Assembly (NCBI GenBank): GCA_910583895.1
Contig: CAJTYJ010000030.1
Span: 1 to 44,504, forward strand
DNA length: 44,504 nucleotides
Reading direction: 5' to 3'
DNA from: an uncultured Lachnospiraceae bacterium
GTDB lineage: Bacteria; Bacillota; Clostridia; Lachnospirales; Lachnospiraceae
The notes beneath the pieces are model-generated. The model did not search any database and was not told the DNA's origin. It saw only the letters and a list, made by a program, of their open reading frames with translations. A program made the translations under genes and the position numbers. Shown here one piece after another: positions 1-6,429 of this stretch (positions are counted from its first letter, which is position 1; each line of letters begins with the position of its first letter).

Positions 1-83
1 CACGACAGTTAGAGAAGTTAGTGAACACAGCCAAACAGCTTATGCAGGAGATCTCGGTAATCAATTATACGAAGGTTGCATAG
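1..83 (+). CDS. 3' tail of an unidentified gene
   Basis: An open frame (codons starting at base 3) enters from the left edge and stops at 81-83. The 26 visible residues are amphipathic and helix-like (Leu/Lys/Glu/Asn rich) and end in a plausible protein tail. I do not recognise the family, and the rest lies outside the window. A short open frame by chance cannot be excluded. Confidence 0.3.
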   Translation, partial: RQLEKLVNTAKQLMQEISVINYTKVA

Positions 84-141
84 CTTTGTGAATGCGATAC
101 CTCTTTCACAGATCTTCAGAAGCCATGCCATGTCTGCCCCC

Positions 142-246
142 GCTAAGAGAGCTAAAGTTGTTAACCACACTGTTCATGAGATGGCAAAGGACGAGGCTCG
201 ACACGGAAAAGCATTTGCAGGTCTGCTGAAGAGATATTTCGGCTAA
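142..246 (+). pseudogene. Rubrerythrin 3'-terminal remnant
   Basis: The last ~33 codons encode HTVHEMAKDEARHGKAF followed by a Gly-Leu-Leu-x-Arg-Tyr-Phe-Gly ending. This is the typical C-terminus of clostridial rubrerythrins, with the E..H helix-D iron ligands. Upstream the frame loses similarity and reaches a stop at 58-60, so there is no room for the normal ~180-residue four-helix protein. No start codon or ribosome site is visible. Rubrerythrins are cytoplasmic di-iron peroxidases. This looks like a decayed or truncated copy that still has its terminator. Confidence 0.55.
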
Positions 247-275
247 GATTTACAGAGAATATCAAGAGATATGGG

Positions 276-306
276 GGACAGGTTCTAAGAGCCTGTCCTC
301 TTTTTT
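276..306 (+). terminator. Rho-independent terminator after the rubrerythrin remnant
   Basis: A 7-bp GC-rich stem (GGACAGG/CCTGTCC, 276-282 with 292-298) is followed by a T-rich run to 306. It lies 30 bp after the stop of the rubrerythrin remnant. Confidence 0.8.
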
Positions 307-406
307 CGTGCTATTTTTCAAATTGTCAGCTAATATTTTATGTGAAGCAGACTTCAGAAAGAACCAGAAGGGACAAAATGCACAAAAACAGTGCAAAACC
401 ACAGGA

Positions 407-553
407 TGTGGATAAAGTTATCAAAGAATTCTCCCCATAGAGGTGGAAAGTTATCCACATTTCAGAGCGTGGAAAAGAAGGACAAACAGCAGTTGTTCAC
501 AAAGTTATCCACATTATCCACATTTTTGGTGTGTAAAACCATGTTTATACACC
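407..553. other. Cluster of DnaA boxes (oriC-like or DnaA-titration site)
   Basis: Four exact copies of the consensus TTATCCACA lie within 116 bp: 407-415 (reverse), 451-459, 505-513 and 514-522, the last two directly adjacent. Two weaker matches flank them: TTGTTCACA at 493-501 and TTATACACC at 545-553. The surrounding ~480 bp (307-789) has no convincing gene and is AT-rich, especially 555-660. Such density is typical of replication origins and of the DnaA-box clusters that modulate initiation. dnaA itself is not in the window, so which of the two this is cannot be decided. Confidence 0.75.
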
Positions 554-628
554 GTGGAGAAAAAAACAAATGTTTTGTAACTATCCGCTAAAACCATTAT
601 TTTTTTCTGGAAAAGAAAAATAGTGCTT

Positions 629-643
629 GACATTTGAAATGTC
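629..643. promoter_or_regulatory. Perfect 15-bp palindrome upstream of trmB
   Basis: GACATTT-G-AAATGTC is an exact inverted repeat. It overlaps a TTGACA hexamer at 627-632 that could be a -35 box, although no good -10 lies 17 bp downstream. The layout suggests a repressor operator. The regulator is unknown. Confidence 0.4.
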
Positions 644-712
644 TAAAATCAGGTTTTATTTTCTGAAAATAAAAAACGGCTTTTCATATGAGCCGTAATC
701 ATGTACAATACC

Positions 713-751
713 CTCAGTGAACAAGGGGATACGCGCCCCTTGTTTACTGAG
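713..751 (+). repeat. Palindromic leader element, copy A (upstream of trmB)
   Basis: Sixteen-base arms (713-728 and 736-751) pair completely, allowing one G·U, around the loop ATACGCG. Related sequences occur at 13311-13347 and 34782-34824, and a right-half version at 22901-22925. This copy ends 38 nt before the trmB start codon. Confidence 0.75.
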
Positions 752-789
752 AGTAGGAACGCCGGAAAAAAGAGAATGGAGGCAGGGAT

Positions 790-1443
790 ATGAGATTACG
801 AAATATAAGAGGTTCCAGAGAGAAGATTGCCGGGAGCCAATATGTGATTCATGAGGAGGAACAAAGGGCCGGGACCTGGCAGGAGATTTTCGGGAACGAC
901 CATCCGATCCACATTGAGATCGGTATGGGCAAGGGGAAATTTCTGATGGAGATGGCAAAAGAGCATTCCGCCATTAACTATGTGGGAATCGAAAAATATT
1001 CCAGCGTGCTTCTGCGGGCCTTGGAAAAGATGGAGCAGGAGGAGACACCGTTATCCAACCTGTATTTTATCCGGATGGACGCAGAGCAGATCGGCAAGGT
1101 GTTTGACAAAGAAGAGGTGGATCGGATCTACCTGAATTTTTCCGACCCGTGGCCCAAAGACCGCCATGCCAAAAGAAGGCTGACCAGCAAAGAGTTTCTG
1201 GCGCGCTATGATCAGATTCTCAAAGTTGGGGGGCAGGTGGAATTCAAGACGGACAATCGTCTTCTTTTTGATTTCTCCCTGGAGTCTGTCAAAGAGGCGG
1301 GCTGGAATCTGAAGGCATTTACTTACGACCTTCACCATGATCCGGAACTGATGAAAGGGAATATTATGACAGAATATGAAGAACGTTTCTCTGCTTTGGG
1401 CAACCCGATCCACAAACTGATCGCTGACAGAGAGAAGAACTGA
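790..1443 (+). CDS. trmB: tRNA (guanosine(46)-N7)-methyltransferase
   Basis: This 217-residue protein methylates N7 of G46 in the variable loop of tRNAs using S-adenosylmethionine, in the cytoplasm. The SAM-binding glycine loop EIGMGKG is at about residues 43-49, and the family signature FSDPWPKDRHAKRRL is at about 117-131. Length is normal for the family. The start is supported by a GGAGG at 778-782. It appears monocistronic: a palindromic leader element and a DnaA-box cluster lie upstream, and a strong tRNA promoter begins about 40 bp downstream. Confidence 0.95.
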   Translation: MRLRNIRGSREKIAGSQYVIHEEEQRAGTWQEIFGNDHPIHIEIGMGKGKFLMEMAKEHSAINYVGIEKYSSVLLRALEKMEQEETPLSNLYFIRMDAEQIGKVFDKEEVDRIYLNFSDPWPKDRHAKRRLTSKEFLARYDQILKVGGQVEFKTDNRLLFDFSLESVKEAGWNLKAFTYDLHHDPELMKGNIMTEYEERFSALGNPIHKLIADREKN

Positions 1444-1483
1444 ATTTTTTCTAAAAAAAATTTAAAAAATTTTAAAAAAGTAC

Positions 1484-1512
1484 TTGCATTTTCTGTACAG
1501 GTTGAGTATAAT
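1484..1512 (+). promoter_or_regulatory. SigA promoter for tRNA-Lys
   Basis: TTGCAT (1484-1489), a 17-bp spacer and a perfect TATAAT (1507-1512). The expected start point is about 25 bp before the mature tRNA. Confidence 0.85.
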
Positions 1513-1541
1513 ATGTCTTGTTCGTTGAACATATAAGAGAT

Positions 1542-1614
1542 GCGCTTTTAGCTCAGTTGGTAGAGCACCTGACTCTTAATCAGGGTGTCCAGGGTTCGAG
1601 CCCCTGATGGCGCA
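1542..1614 (+). tRNA. tRNA-Lys (anticodon CTT)
   Basis: A complete 73-nt cloverleaf: D arm with AGCTCAGTTGGTAGAGC, anticodon stem CCTGA/TCAGG around loop CTCTTAA (anticodon CTT), and T arm CAGGG/CCCTG with TTCGAGC. Acceptor pair 6-67 appears to be U-U. CCA is not encoded, so it must be added by the CCA-adding enzyme present in this window. An AT-rich accessory patch begins right behind its 3' end, a common insertion position for integrative elements. A T-run at about 1662 may mark the end of the transcript. Confidence 0.95.
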
Positions 1615-1733
1615 GGTTAAAGGACTGTTTTTGAGGCTATGAAAGTCTTGGGGACGGTTCTTTTTTTGTTGATTTTTACGGCTTTTTCAGGATGACGGGG
1701 GAAAGGGCCTGAAAAGTCAGGGGAAACGGGTTT

Positions 1734-1777
1734 GGCGCAGAATTGGTCGCAGGATGGTCGCAGAAGTGTCGCAACAG
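1734..1777. repeat. Four tandem 11-bp iteron-like repeats
   Basis: Units with the core GG(T)CGCAG start at 1734, 1745, 1756 and 1767, exactly 11 bp apart, about one helical turn. They lie between tRNA-Lys and the XRE gene, in non-coding DNA. Same-face repeats of this kind often bind a protein. No replication or recombination gene is adjacent. Confidence 0.6.
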
Positions 1778-1797
1778 GAAAAAATATTGCAGAAAAT

Positions 1798-1835
1798 AAA
1801 AAGGATAAGATACATTAAGGTATGTTATCCTTTTT
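1798..1835. terminator. Hairpin terminator at the end of the XRE gene
   Basis: Arms AAAAAGGATAA (1798-1808) and TTATCCTTTTT (1825-1835) pair perfectly, with A/T runs on both sides, so it can act in both directions. It overlaps the last codons of the XRE regulator on the minus strand. Confidence 0.7.
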
Positions 1836-2189
1836 CATATTCTTTTTTGAAAGGTCGCATAATCTTAAAATATCTTTGATTGTCTGAAGTATCAATAACT
1901 TTTCTTCTTCACTCCGGTCGCTTATCTGTGCGAGAATTTGCAAAGAGGCAGTGTCTATTGGCTTTTCAGGAGTACGAGACGGAGAAAAAAAGTCGTTTAG
2001 ACTGATATTTAACTGATTGCATATCTGCTCAATAACTTTTACCGTTGGATTTTTCAGATTTCTTTCTAATAAGCCAAGATAAGTTGTTGTTATTTCTGCG
2101 CGCAGTGCAAGCTTTTCCTGGCTTAACCCACTGTCTATCCGCAGTTCGTGGATTCTTTTACCGATATTAAAATTAGTTTTCATATCCAT
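1815..2189 (-). CDS. XRE-family helix-turn-helix regulator
   Basis: This 124-residue predicted DNA-binding protein carries a Cro/C1-type HTH at about residues 10-64 (IHELRIDSGLSQEKLALRAE..., then TYLGLLERNLKNPTVKVIEQI). A Lys-rich, mostly helical tail follows. Such proteins usually repress their own divergent promoter, and here a clean sigma-A promoter (2207-2235) faces the other way, 17 bp from its start. A second in-frame ATG lies two codons in (2183). No clear Shine-Dalgarno is visible. It resembles repressors of integrated elements, but no integrase or relaxase remains nearby. Confidence 0.8.
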   Translation of the reverse strand: MDMKTNFNIGKRIHELRIDSGLSQEKLALRAEITTTYLGLLERNLKNPTVKVIEQICNQLNISLNDFFSPSRTPEKPIDTASLQILAQISDRSEEEKLLILQTIKDILRLCDLSKKNMKKDNIP

Positions 2190-2206
2190 AAATATAGTTT
2201 AGATTA

Positions 2207-2235
2207 TTGACATTTTTTATTCAAACTGCTATAGT
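2207..2235 (+). promoter_or_regulatory. Divergent SigA promoter of the accessory patch
   Basis: TTGACA (2207-2212), a 17-bp spacer and TATAGT (2230-2235). ATAGTT repeats at about 2194 and 2231 flank it and could be operator half-sites for the adjacent XRE protein (inference). Confidence 0.75.
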
Positions 2236-2290
2236 TATTTATGAAAAAAGTAATTATATTTACTTATTTGCAAATGAGGAGGAACACAGT

Positions 2291-2524
2291 ATGATTATGG
2301 TGTTATCAACAATAATTGCTTTTATATTAACCGCTTTGTTAGTTTGCCTTCTTTACCCTGTGGCAGTGATATTTTGGTTTGCTGGAAAAGTAGGCGAAAT
2401 CGTTGGTATTATTGGCAATTGGATTTTTAACCATACAAATGCAGCAATAAAATATTTGTGGGCTGACCTCAGAAATTCCTCCCAAAACACATCTGATCAT
2501 GAGAATAATAGTGATATTGCTTGA
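2291..2524 (+). CDS. Small membrane protein of unknown function
   Basis: The product has 77 residues. I chose the ATG at 2291 because GAGGAGG (2276-2282) precedes it. A longer frame would begin inside the promoter. One or two hydrophobic segments (about residues 3-28 and 32-46) are followed by a polar Asn/Ser-rich tail, suggesting a single-pass or hairpin membrane protein. It lies just downstream of the divergent promoter facing the XRE regulator and is probably controlled by it. The family is not recognised. Small membrane proteins of this type are common on integrative elements. Confidence 0.6.
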   Translation: MIMVLSTIIAFILTALLVCLLYPVAVIFWFAGKVGEIVGIIGNWIFNHTNAAIKYLWADLRNSSQNTSDHENNSDIA

Positions 2525-2596
2525 AAAGATATAAGATGTAATCATATGTTATCAGATACTACAGATAAGGTTTTGATGTAGAAGGGAGTCTTTTAT

Positions 2597-2725
2597 ATGA
2601 ACTGGATATGCAAACATTGCGGTAAAACCATGACAACAAACGCGCCAACTGCCAAACCAACAGGAGGAACTTGTTATAAGGATAAAAACGGCAAAATAAA
2701 GCCTCATAACTGGGTAAAAAGATAG
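2597..2725 (+). CDS. 42-aa zinc-ribbon-like small protein
   Basis: This short frame begins with a CxxC pair (WICKHCGK, Cys5 and Cys8) and has a further Cys at 26 and a PHNW motif near the end. These could form a Cys3His zinc site. A GAAGGGAG ribosome site lies about 10 nt before the ATG. It follows the small membrane-protein gene with 72 bp between them. Tiny Cys-rich proteins of this shape occur in accessory DNA. No function is assigned. Confidence 0.55.
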   Translation: MNWICKHCGKTMTTNAPTAKPTGGTCYKDKNGKIKPHNWVKR

Positions 2726-2858
2726 GAATATATATATTATTATGATGGTGACCTTTAAAACATGTTATTCTGTGTATTTGAAGCACCACAGGGAAGGGAC
2801 AGATTGAGAAAATCTGTCTTTTTTCTTTGGGCAAATTTAGAAGAAAGGAGGAAACGAG

Positions 2859-3248
2859 GTGAAGGTCATTAAAATATTTTCAGAAAACCAACTGTTGCTT
2901 TTGCGAAATATCAATCCATTATTAGGAAAATACAGACTGCCTAAAAGGATTCTGAAGCGTATGCATTATATTCTGGAAGAAGATTTGGGTCCGCAGGGAT
3001 GTTTGATTGTGATTGTGACGCCTGTCAGAGATGATATCCATGATATAGAAGATGCAGTCAATGTATATCCATTTAAGGTTCGGTTTTCAGACAGCATGGA
3101 AGAACAGGAGATAAAAGACAGGAGCTGTAGTGACAGCAGGGGCAGAGAGTGGTTTCTGGAAAAACTTCATATTCAGGAGACGAACAGCGATATCTATGTG
3201 CTGTACTTCATTCTGAAAAAGCATTTGTATAGGGTACCACAGGAGTAA
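2859..3248 (+). CDS. Hypothetical protein, 129 aa
   Basis: The frame starts with GTG preceded by a strong AAGGAGG (2845-2851). The product is soluble, with no signal peptide or membrane segment, and mixed alpha/beta: a basic N-terminal third, a hydrophobic strand (CLIVIVTPV, about residues 48-56), then an acidic stretch. No catalytic motif or family was recognised. It belongs to the AT-rich patch after tRNA-Lys. Confidence 0.6.
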   Translation: MKVIKIFSENQLLLLRNINPLLGKYRLPKRILKRMHYILEEDLGPQGCLIVIVTPVRDDIHDIEDAVNVYPFKVRFSDSMEEQEIKDRSCSDSRGREWFLEKLHIQETNSDIYVLYFILKKHLYRVPQE

Positions 3249-3261
3249 TGCTTATTGTGTT

Positions 3262-3291
3262 TTGGGCGGTGTATTAGGTTGCACCGCCCAA
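3262..3291 (+). terminator. Stable hairpin after the 129-aa gene
   Basis: Arms TTGGGCGGTG and CACCGCCCAA pair over ten bases (3262-3271 with 3282-3291), starting 13 bp after the stop codon. There is no T-run, so termination is uncertain. It may instead stabilise the transcript. Confidence 0.45.
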
Positions 3292-3319
3292 ACATCTTAC
3301 GGTAAAGGAGGAGAGATTG

Positions 3320-3439
3320 GTGGAAGCCATAAAGCAAAATGTAATCTTGGAACGAACAGGGATATTTCAGATGTATCTATTGCTGGGAGTATCACTAAAA
3401 GGATATGTGATTAACATACCCTCAGAAAACAAAGAATAG
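3320..3439 (+). CDS. Possible 39-aa small protein
   Basis: A GTG-initiated frame is preceded by a strong AAAGGAGG at 3304-3311 with an 8-nt spacer, which is the main support. The peptide has a hydrophobic middle (YLLLGVSLKGYVI). No family is recognised. It could be a real small protein or a decayed fragment. Confidence 0.35.
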   Translation: MEAIKQNVILERTGIFQMYLLLGVSLKGYVINIPSENKE

Positions 3440-3453
3440 AATGAGGCAATCGT

Positions 3454-3582
3454 ATGAAAAGAAAAACAATAACAGGATCACTCAGACTTCACCCTACAAA
3501 GGATAAACAGAACATAATGTCAGAAAAATTGGAGAAATTCCCGATTTATGGTTCAGAAAAACCGTTGACTTTTCTGGTATGA
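3454..3582 (+). CDS. Possible 42-aa fragment resembling an integrase N-terminus
   Basis: The frame begins MKRKTITGSLRLH. I associate this opening with the first strand of tyrosine-recombinase arm-binding domains in Lachnospiraceae elements. After about 12 residues the resemblance is lost, and the frame ends without catalytic residues. The ribosome site is weak. It may be a relic of the integrase that placed the tRNA-Lys-adjacent patch, but the match is short. Confidence 0.25.
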   Translation: MKRKTITGSLRLHPTKDKQNIMSEKLEKFPIYGSEKPLTFLV

Positions 3583-3621
3583 ATTGCTATGATTTTAAAA
3601 AGAAAGAGAGAGGGGATTTTC

Positions 3622-4125
3622 ATGGTCCGGCTTAGGCCTTTTAAGAGACAGGATGCAGAAAAGATTCTGCCATGGATCTGTGAGGAGCGGGTGATGGCCA
3701 TGTGGTGCGCCGGGGTCTTTTCATATCCGCTTACCGTAGAACAGCTGACAGACCGTATGGAACAGTCGGAGTCAAAAGCAGATGAATGGGTCATGGCAGG
3801 TATTGATGAACAGGGGGAAGTCATCGGACATTTGTATATGTGGCCGGATTATCAAAATGACAGCCTCCATCTTGGAATGATTGCCGTTGATCACACCAGA
3901 CGCGGACAGGGCCTGGGCCGTCAGATGGTGGAAAAGGCAGCAGCTTATGCCTTTGACATTCTGGAAGTATCCCAGGTCACCCTTGGAGTATTTGACAGCA
4001 ATCCCCGGGCCCGTGCCTGTTATCAGAGTGCAGGGTTTGTGGTGAATTATACAGAGGAACATGCCTTTGTGTACCATGGGGAAAGCTGGGACCGCATCCA
4101 TATGATTCGCCGCCGGGAAAGCTGA
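3622..4125 (+). CDS. GNAT-family N-acetyltransferase
   Basis: This 167-residue cytoplasmic acetyltransferase has the acetyl-CoA pyrophosphate loop RRGQGLG in motif A at about residues 94-100. A beta-bulge region (LGMIAVDHT) precedes it, and a motif B helix with NPRARACYQSAGF follows. The ATG at 3622 is preferred because GAGAGAGGGG lies just upstream. An earlier ATG at 3589 has no ribosome site. The substrate is unknown. It overlaps the next gene as TGATG, so the two are translationally coupled. Confidence 0.85.
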   Translation: MVRLRPFKRQDAEKILPWICEERVMAMWCAGVFSYPLTVEQLTDRMEQSESKADEWVMAGIDEQGEVIGHLYMWPDYQNDSLHLGMIAVDHTRRGQGLGRQMVEKAAAYAFDILEVSQVTLGVFDSNPRARACYQSAGFVVNYTEEHAFVYHGESWDRIHMIRRRES

Positions 4126-4469
4126 TGCCGTACGTCTATATGGTGCGGTGCGAAGACCGGTCCTTATATACCGGGATTGCAAGAGATTTAAAACGCAGGA
4201 TTCAGGAACATTATTATAGGAAGAAACCCGGTGCAAAATACACCAAAAGCCATCCGGTCTGTTCTTTGGCGATGGTGTGGGAAGCAGAGAGCTGGTCCGA
4301 TGCAGCGAAGCTGGAATATCGGATCAAACAGCTTACCAAAGGGCAGAAAGAAACGCTGCTCCTTCATCCGGAGCAGGTCAATGAGCGGATGTCTCTGTGT
4401 CTGGAAGGGAAAAGATATGTCTCTCATCCGGAGATTACGCTTGCGATGTGCCTGGATGAGAAAAAGTAA
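4125..4469 (+). CDS. GIY-YIG domain protein (UPF0213/YhbQ-like)
   Basis: This 114-residue protein is a single GIY-YIG nuclease domain. YVYMVRC (residues 3-9) and YTGIARDLKRRIQEH (15-29) form the two-strand signature with the conserved Arg, and the Glu lies in a later helix (KLEYRIKQL). Small stand-alone members are usually annotated as possible structure-specific endonucleases of unclear role. The start codon overlaps the GNAT stop, indicating co-translation. A strong hairpin follows the stop. Confidence 0.85.
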   Translation: MPYVYMVRCEDRSLYTGIARDLKRRIQEHYYRKKPGAKYTKSHPVCSLAMVWEAESWSDAAKLEYRIKQLTKGQKETLLLHPEQVNERMSLCLEGKRYVSHPEITLAMCLDEKK

Positions 4470-4497
4470 GACATTGGGTAAGATGCAGGTTTCATAA

Positions 4498-4530
4498 GGA
4501 GAGAGGACGGCGGAGAGGTGTCCTCTCTCC
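4498..4530. terminator. Hairpin between convergent genes
   Basis: Perfect 11-bp arms GGAGAGAGGAC (4498-4508) and GTCCTCTCTCC (4520-4530) lie between the GIY-YIG gene and the oppositely oriented kinase gene. There is no long T-run. It probably serves both convergent transcripts. Confidence 0.55.
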
Positions 4531-4551
4531 CATAAAACCTACCTGGGATAA

Positions 4552-5301
4552 TTATATACAAATATGAGATGTTGGCAATAATGGTAAATGTATCTGAAAT
4601 TCCGTTCCTTTTCCTACCGTGGAACGTAGATGAATTGTACCGTTGTGTGCCAGTATGATGCGGCGCACGATGGAAAGTCCGAGGCCGGTTCCATTTTCCT
4701 TATAGGTCACAAAAGGCCGGAAAATGGACTGTTGGTGTTCGACGGGAATTCCACAGCCGTTGTCTTTGACGGCGATCATCAGCCGTTTGTCGTGAGTAAA
4801 TACTTTCAAAGTAATTCGCCCGCGTTCGGTAATGGATTCCATAGAATTTTTAATCAAATTGATAAACGCCTGCTTTAACCTGACCGGATCACCGTAGAAA
4901 TCCGGATAAGTATTGTCCAGTTTAATCAGCAGTGGGATATGCTTGTCCAGAAGTTCCGGAAGAAGCGTATCCTTCAGATCACAGGCAAAGTCTCTGGGGT
5001 CTATCTTGACGATATTCAGTTGTTCTCCGTTATTGAAAGCGGAGATGTCATCCATAAGTATTTTCAGATACTGGAGATCATGTTTCATCTGATCCCAGAA
5101 CTCGAAGCTCTCAACTTCCGGGTGCATCTTCTGGATCCACTGGATGGAACTGTCCACGTAAGTGAGAGGGTTCCGGATTTCATGGGAGATCTGGGAAAGG
5201 GTAAGATGGTAATCGTTCTTAATGGCGGTGATCAGCTTATGGAAGTTCTCATCTTTCGCCATCAGACGTTCCATTTTTTCCTGTTCATCGTATGTCAGCA
5301 T
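4552..5301 (-). CDS. Orphan cytoplasmic sensor histidine kinase (candidate Spo0A kinase)
   Basis: The product has 249 residues and consists only of a HisKA dimerisation/phosphoacceptor domain (SHEIRNP, His40) and a HATPase domain. The N box is at FINLIKNSMES, G1 at DNGCGIP and G2 at GTGLGLSIV. There is no membrane segment or recognisable sensor domain. The start at 5301 is preceded by AAAGGGAG. A frame extension to 5376 would run into the promoter. No response regulator is adjacent. Tandem perfect Spo0A boxes sit directly upstream, so Spo0A very likely controls it. By analogy with orphan kinases of Bacillus and Clostridia, it may phosphorylate Spo0A (inference). Confidence 0.9.
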   Translation of the reverse strand: MLTYDEQEKMERLMAKDENFHKLITAIKNDYHLTLSQISHEIRNPLTYVDSSIQWIQKMHPEVESFEFWDQMKHDLQYLKILMDDISAFNNGEQLNIVKIDPRDFACDLKDTLLPELLDKHIPLLIKLDNTYPDFYGDPVRLKQAFINLIKNSMESITERGRITLKVFTHDKRLMIAVKDNGCGIPVEHQQSIFRPFVTYKENGTGLGLSIVRRIILAHNGTIHLRSTVGKGTEFQIHLPLLPTSHICI

Positions 5302-5320
5302 GTCATCACTCCCTTTCTGT

Positions 5321-5349
5321 AATATAACAGATATGTCAAAAAATGGCAA
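5321..5349 (-). promoter_or_regulatory. SigA-type promoter of the histidine kinase gene
   Basis: On the minus strand, TTGCCA (5344-5349), a 17-bp spacer and TATATT (5321-5326), about 20 bp before the kinase start codon. Spo0A boxes lie immediately upstream of the -35, in an activator position. Confidence 0.6.
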
Positions 5350-5358
5350 ATAAAATCG

Positions 5359-5375
5359 TTCGACAAATTTCGACA
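5359..5375 (-). promoter_or_regulatory. Tandem Spo0A boxes
   Basis: Two exact TGTCGAA 0A boxes on the minus strand (5359-5365 and 5369-5375) are spaced 10 bp start to start, one helical turn. They lie in the 131-bp gap between the divergent kinase and HIT genes. A TGACA-TT-TGTCA palindrome follows at 5381-5392. Confidence 0.8.
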
Positions 5376-5432
5376 AAAAATGACATTTGTCAGAAAAAAT
5401 GTTGGAATGATCGTGAAATCAGGAGGTGTCTT

Positions 5433-5870
5433 ATGAGGGAATGCAACTGTATTTTTTGTAAAATCGCAAATGGAGAGATTCCGTCTGTAACTTTGTATGA
5501 GGATGAGGATTTTCGGGTGATCCTGGATCTTGGGCCGGCCACCAGAGGACATGCGCTTTTGCTCCCCAAAGAGCATTATCGTGATCTTTTTGAGCTGGAG
5601 GATGAGGTGGCTGCAAAAGTGCTGGTGCGGGCAAAACGCATTGCCGGAAGGATGAAAAAAGCACTTGGGGCAGATGGTTTTAATCTGGTCCAGAACAATG
5701 GGGAAGCGGCAGGTCAGACCGTGTTTCATTTTCATATGCACCTGATTCCCCGCTATGAGGAAGATCATGCGGGAATTTTATGGAAACCGGGGCAGACAAC
5801 TCCGGAAGAAATGGAAGAAGTGAAAGTGTTGATCGAAGGTCTGCAGGAGGATAAGCAAGGAGTGTCATGA
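5433..5870 (+). CDS. HIT-family nucleotide hydrolase/transferase
   Basis: This 145-residue protein carries the histidine triad HFHMHLI at about residues 97-103, which acts on nucleoside phosphoramidates and dinucleoside polyphosphates. The N-terminal CIFCKIANGEIPS motif is typical of Hint/Hit proteins. The start at 5433 is supported by AGGAGGTG at 5421-5428. It overlaps the ECF sigma gene by four bases (ATGA), so the two form an operon. Its promoter may lie in the region holding the Spo0A boxes. Confidence 0.93.
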   Translation: MRECNCIFCKIANGEIPSVTLYEDEDFRVILDLGPATRGHALLLPKEHYRDLFELEDEVAAKVLVRAKRIAGRMKKALGADGFNLVQNNGEAAGQTVFHFHMHLIPRYEEDHAGILWKPGQTTPEEMEEVKVLIEGLQEDKQGVS

Positions 5871-6409
5871 AAGAAAAGGATCATCGTCTGGGTGATTACT
5901 TTAAACGCTATCGCAAGCAGATCATGTGGAGTATATACTTGAAGACCCACGATTATCATATGGCAGAAGATATTTGTCAGGATACTTTTGTGCGCCTGTC
6001 GAGGAATCTAAACCGCGTGCCTCCGGAAAAGGTCGGAAAGTGGCTGTTTCTGGTGTCGGAACACGTGAGGATTGATTATCTGAGAAAAGGCGGTAAGTAC
6101 AAAACGATTCTGCAGGAAGAATTCAGTGAAGAGCTGGCATGTGATGTGGAGTCTGATCCAGGCAATATTTTGGTTAGAAGAGAACAGAAAGAAGAACGGG
6201 ACCGGGTACTGGAACGTCTGGCGAAAGAGAAACCTCTGTGGTACGAAGCGCTGATGCTGCACTACATGGAGAATATGAAGGATCGCGAGATTGGAAAGCT
6301 GCTTGGTGTGAAAGCATCTTTGATTGGCAAATGGAGAGAAAGAACACTTAAATGGCTGAGAAATGCTTATGAGGAAGAAGACAGAAAAGGGACAGATCGA
6401 GAAGACTGA
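5867..6409 (+). CDS. ECF-like RNA polymerase sigma factor
   Basis: The product has 180 residues. Sigma region 2 occupies roughly residues 10-80 (YHMAEDICQDTFVRLSRNL is region 2.2, then DYLRKGG). Region 4 lies at about 120-170 (LHYMENMKDREIGKLLGVK, an HTH). The start overlaps the HIT stop, indicating co-translation. No anti-sigma gene follows directly: the convergent murG intervenes, and a DUF4367/anti-sigma-like gene appears 1.4 kb further on. An imperfect 10-bp hairpin at 6389-6420 spans the stop codon. Confidence 0.88.
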   Translation: MKEKDHRLGDYFKRYRKQIMWSIYLKTHDYHMAEDICQDTFVRLSRNLNRVPPEKVGKWLFLVSEHVRIDYLRKGGKYKTILQEEFSEELACDVESDPGNILVRREQKEERDRVLERLAKEKPLWYEALMLHYMENMKDREIGKLLGVKASLIGKWRERTLKWLRNAYEEEDRKGTDRED

Positions 6410-6429
6410 TGATCTGCCCCTATCCATAA

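Noticed and set aside
391..591. 66-codon frame across the DnaA-box region
   Set aside because: Encodes repeated Leu-Ser-Thr peptides only because of the DnaA boxes, and has no ribosome site.
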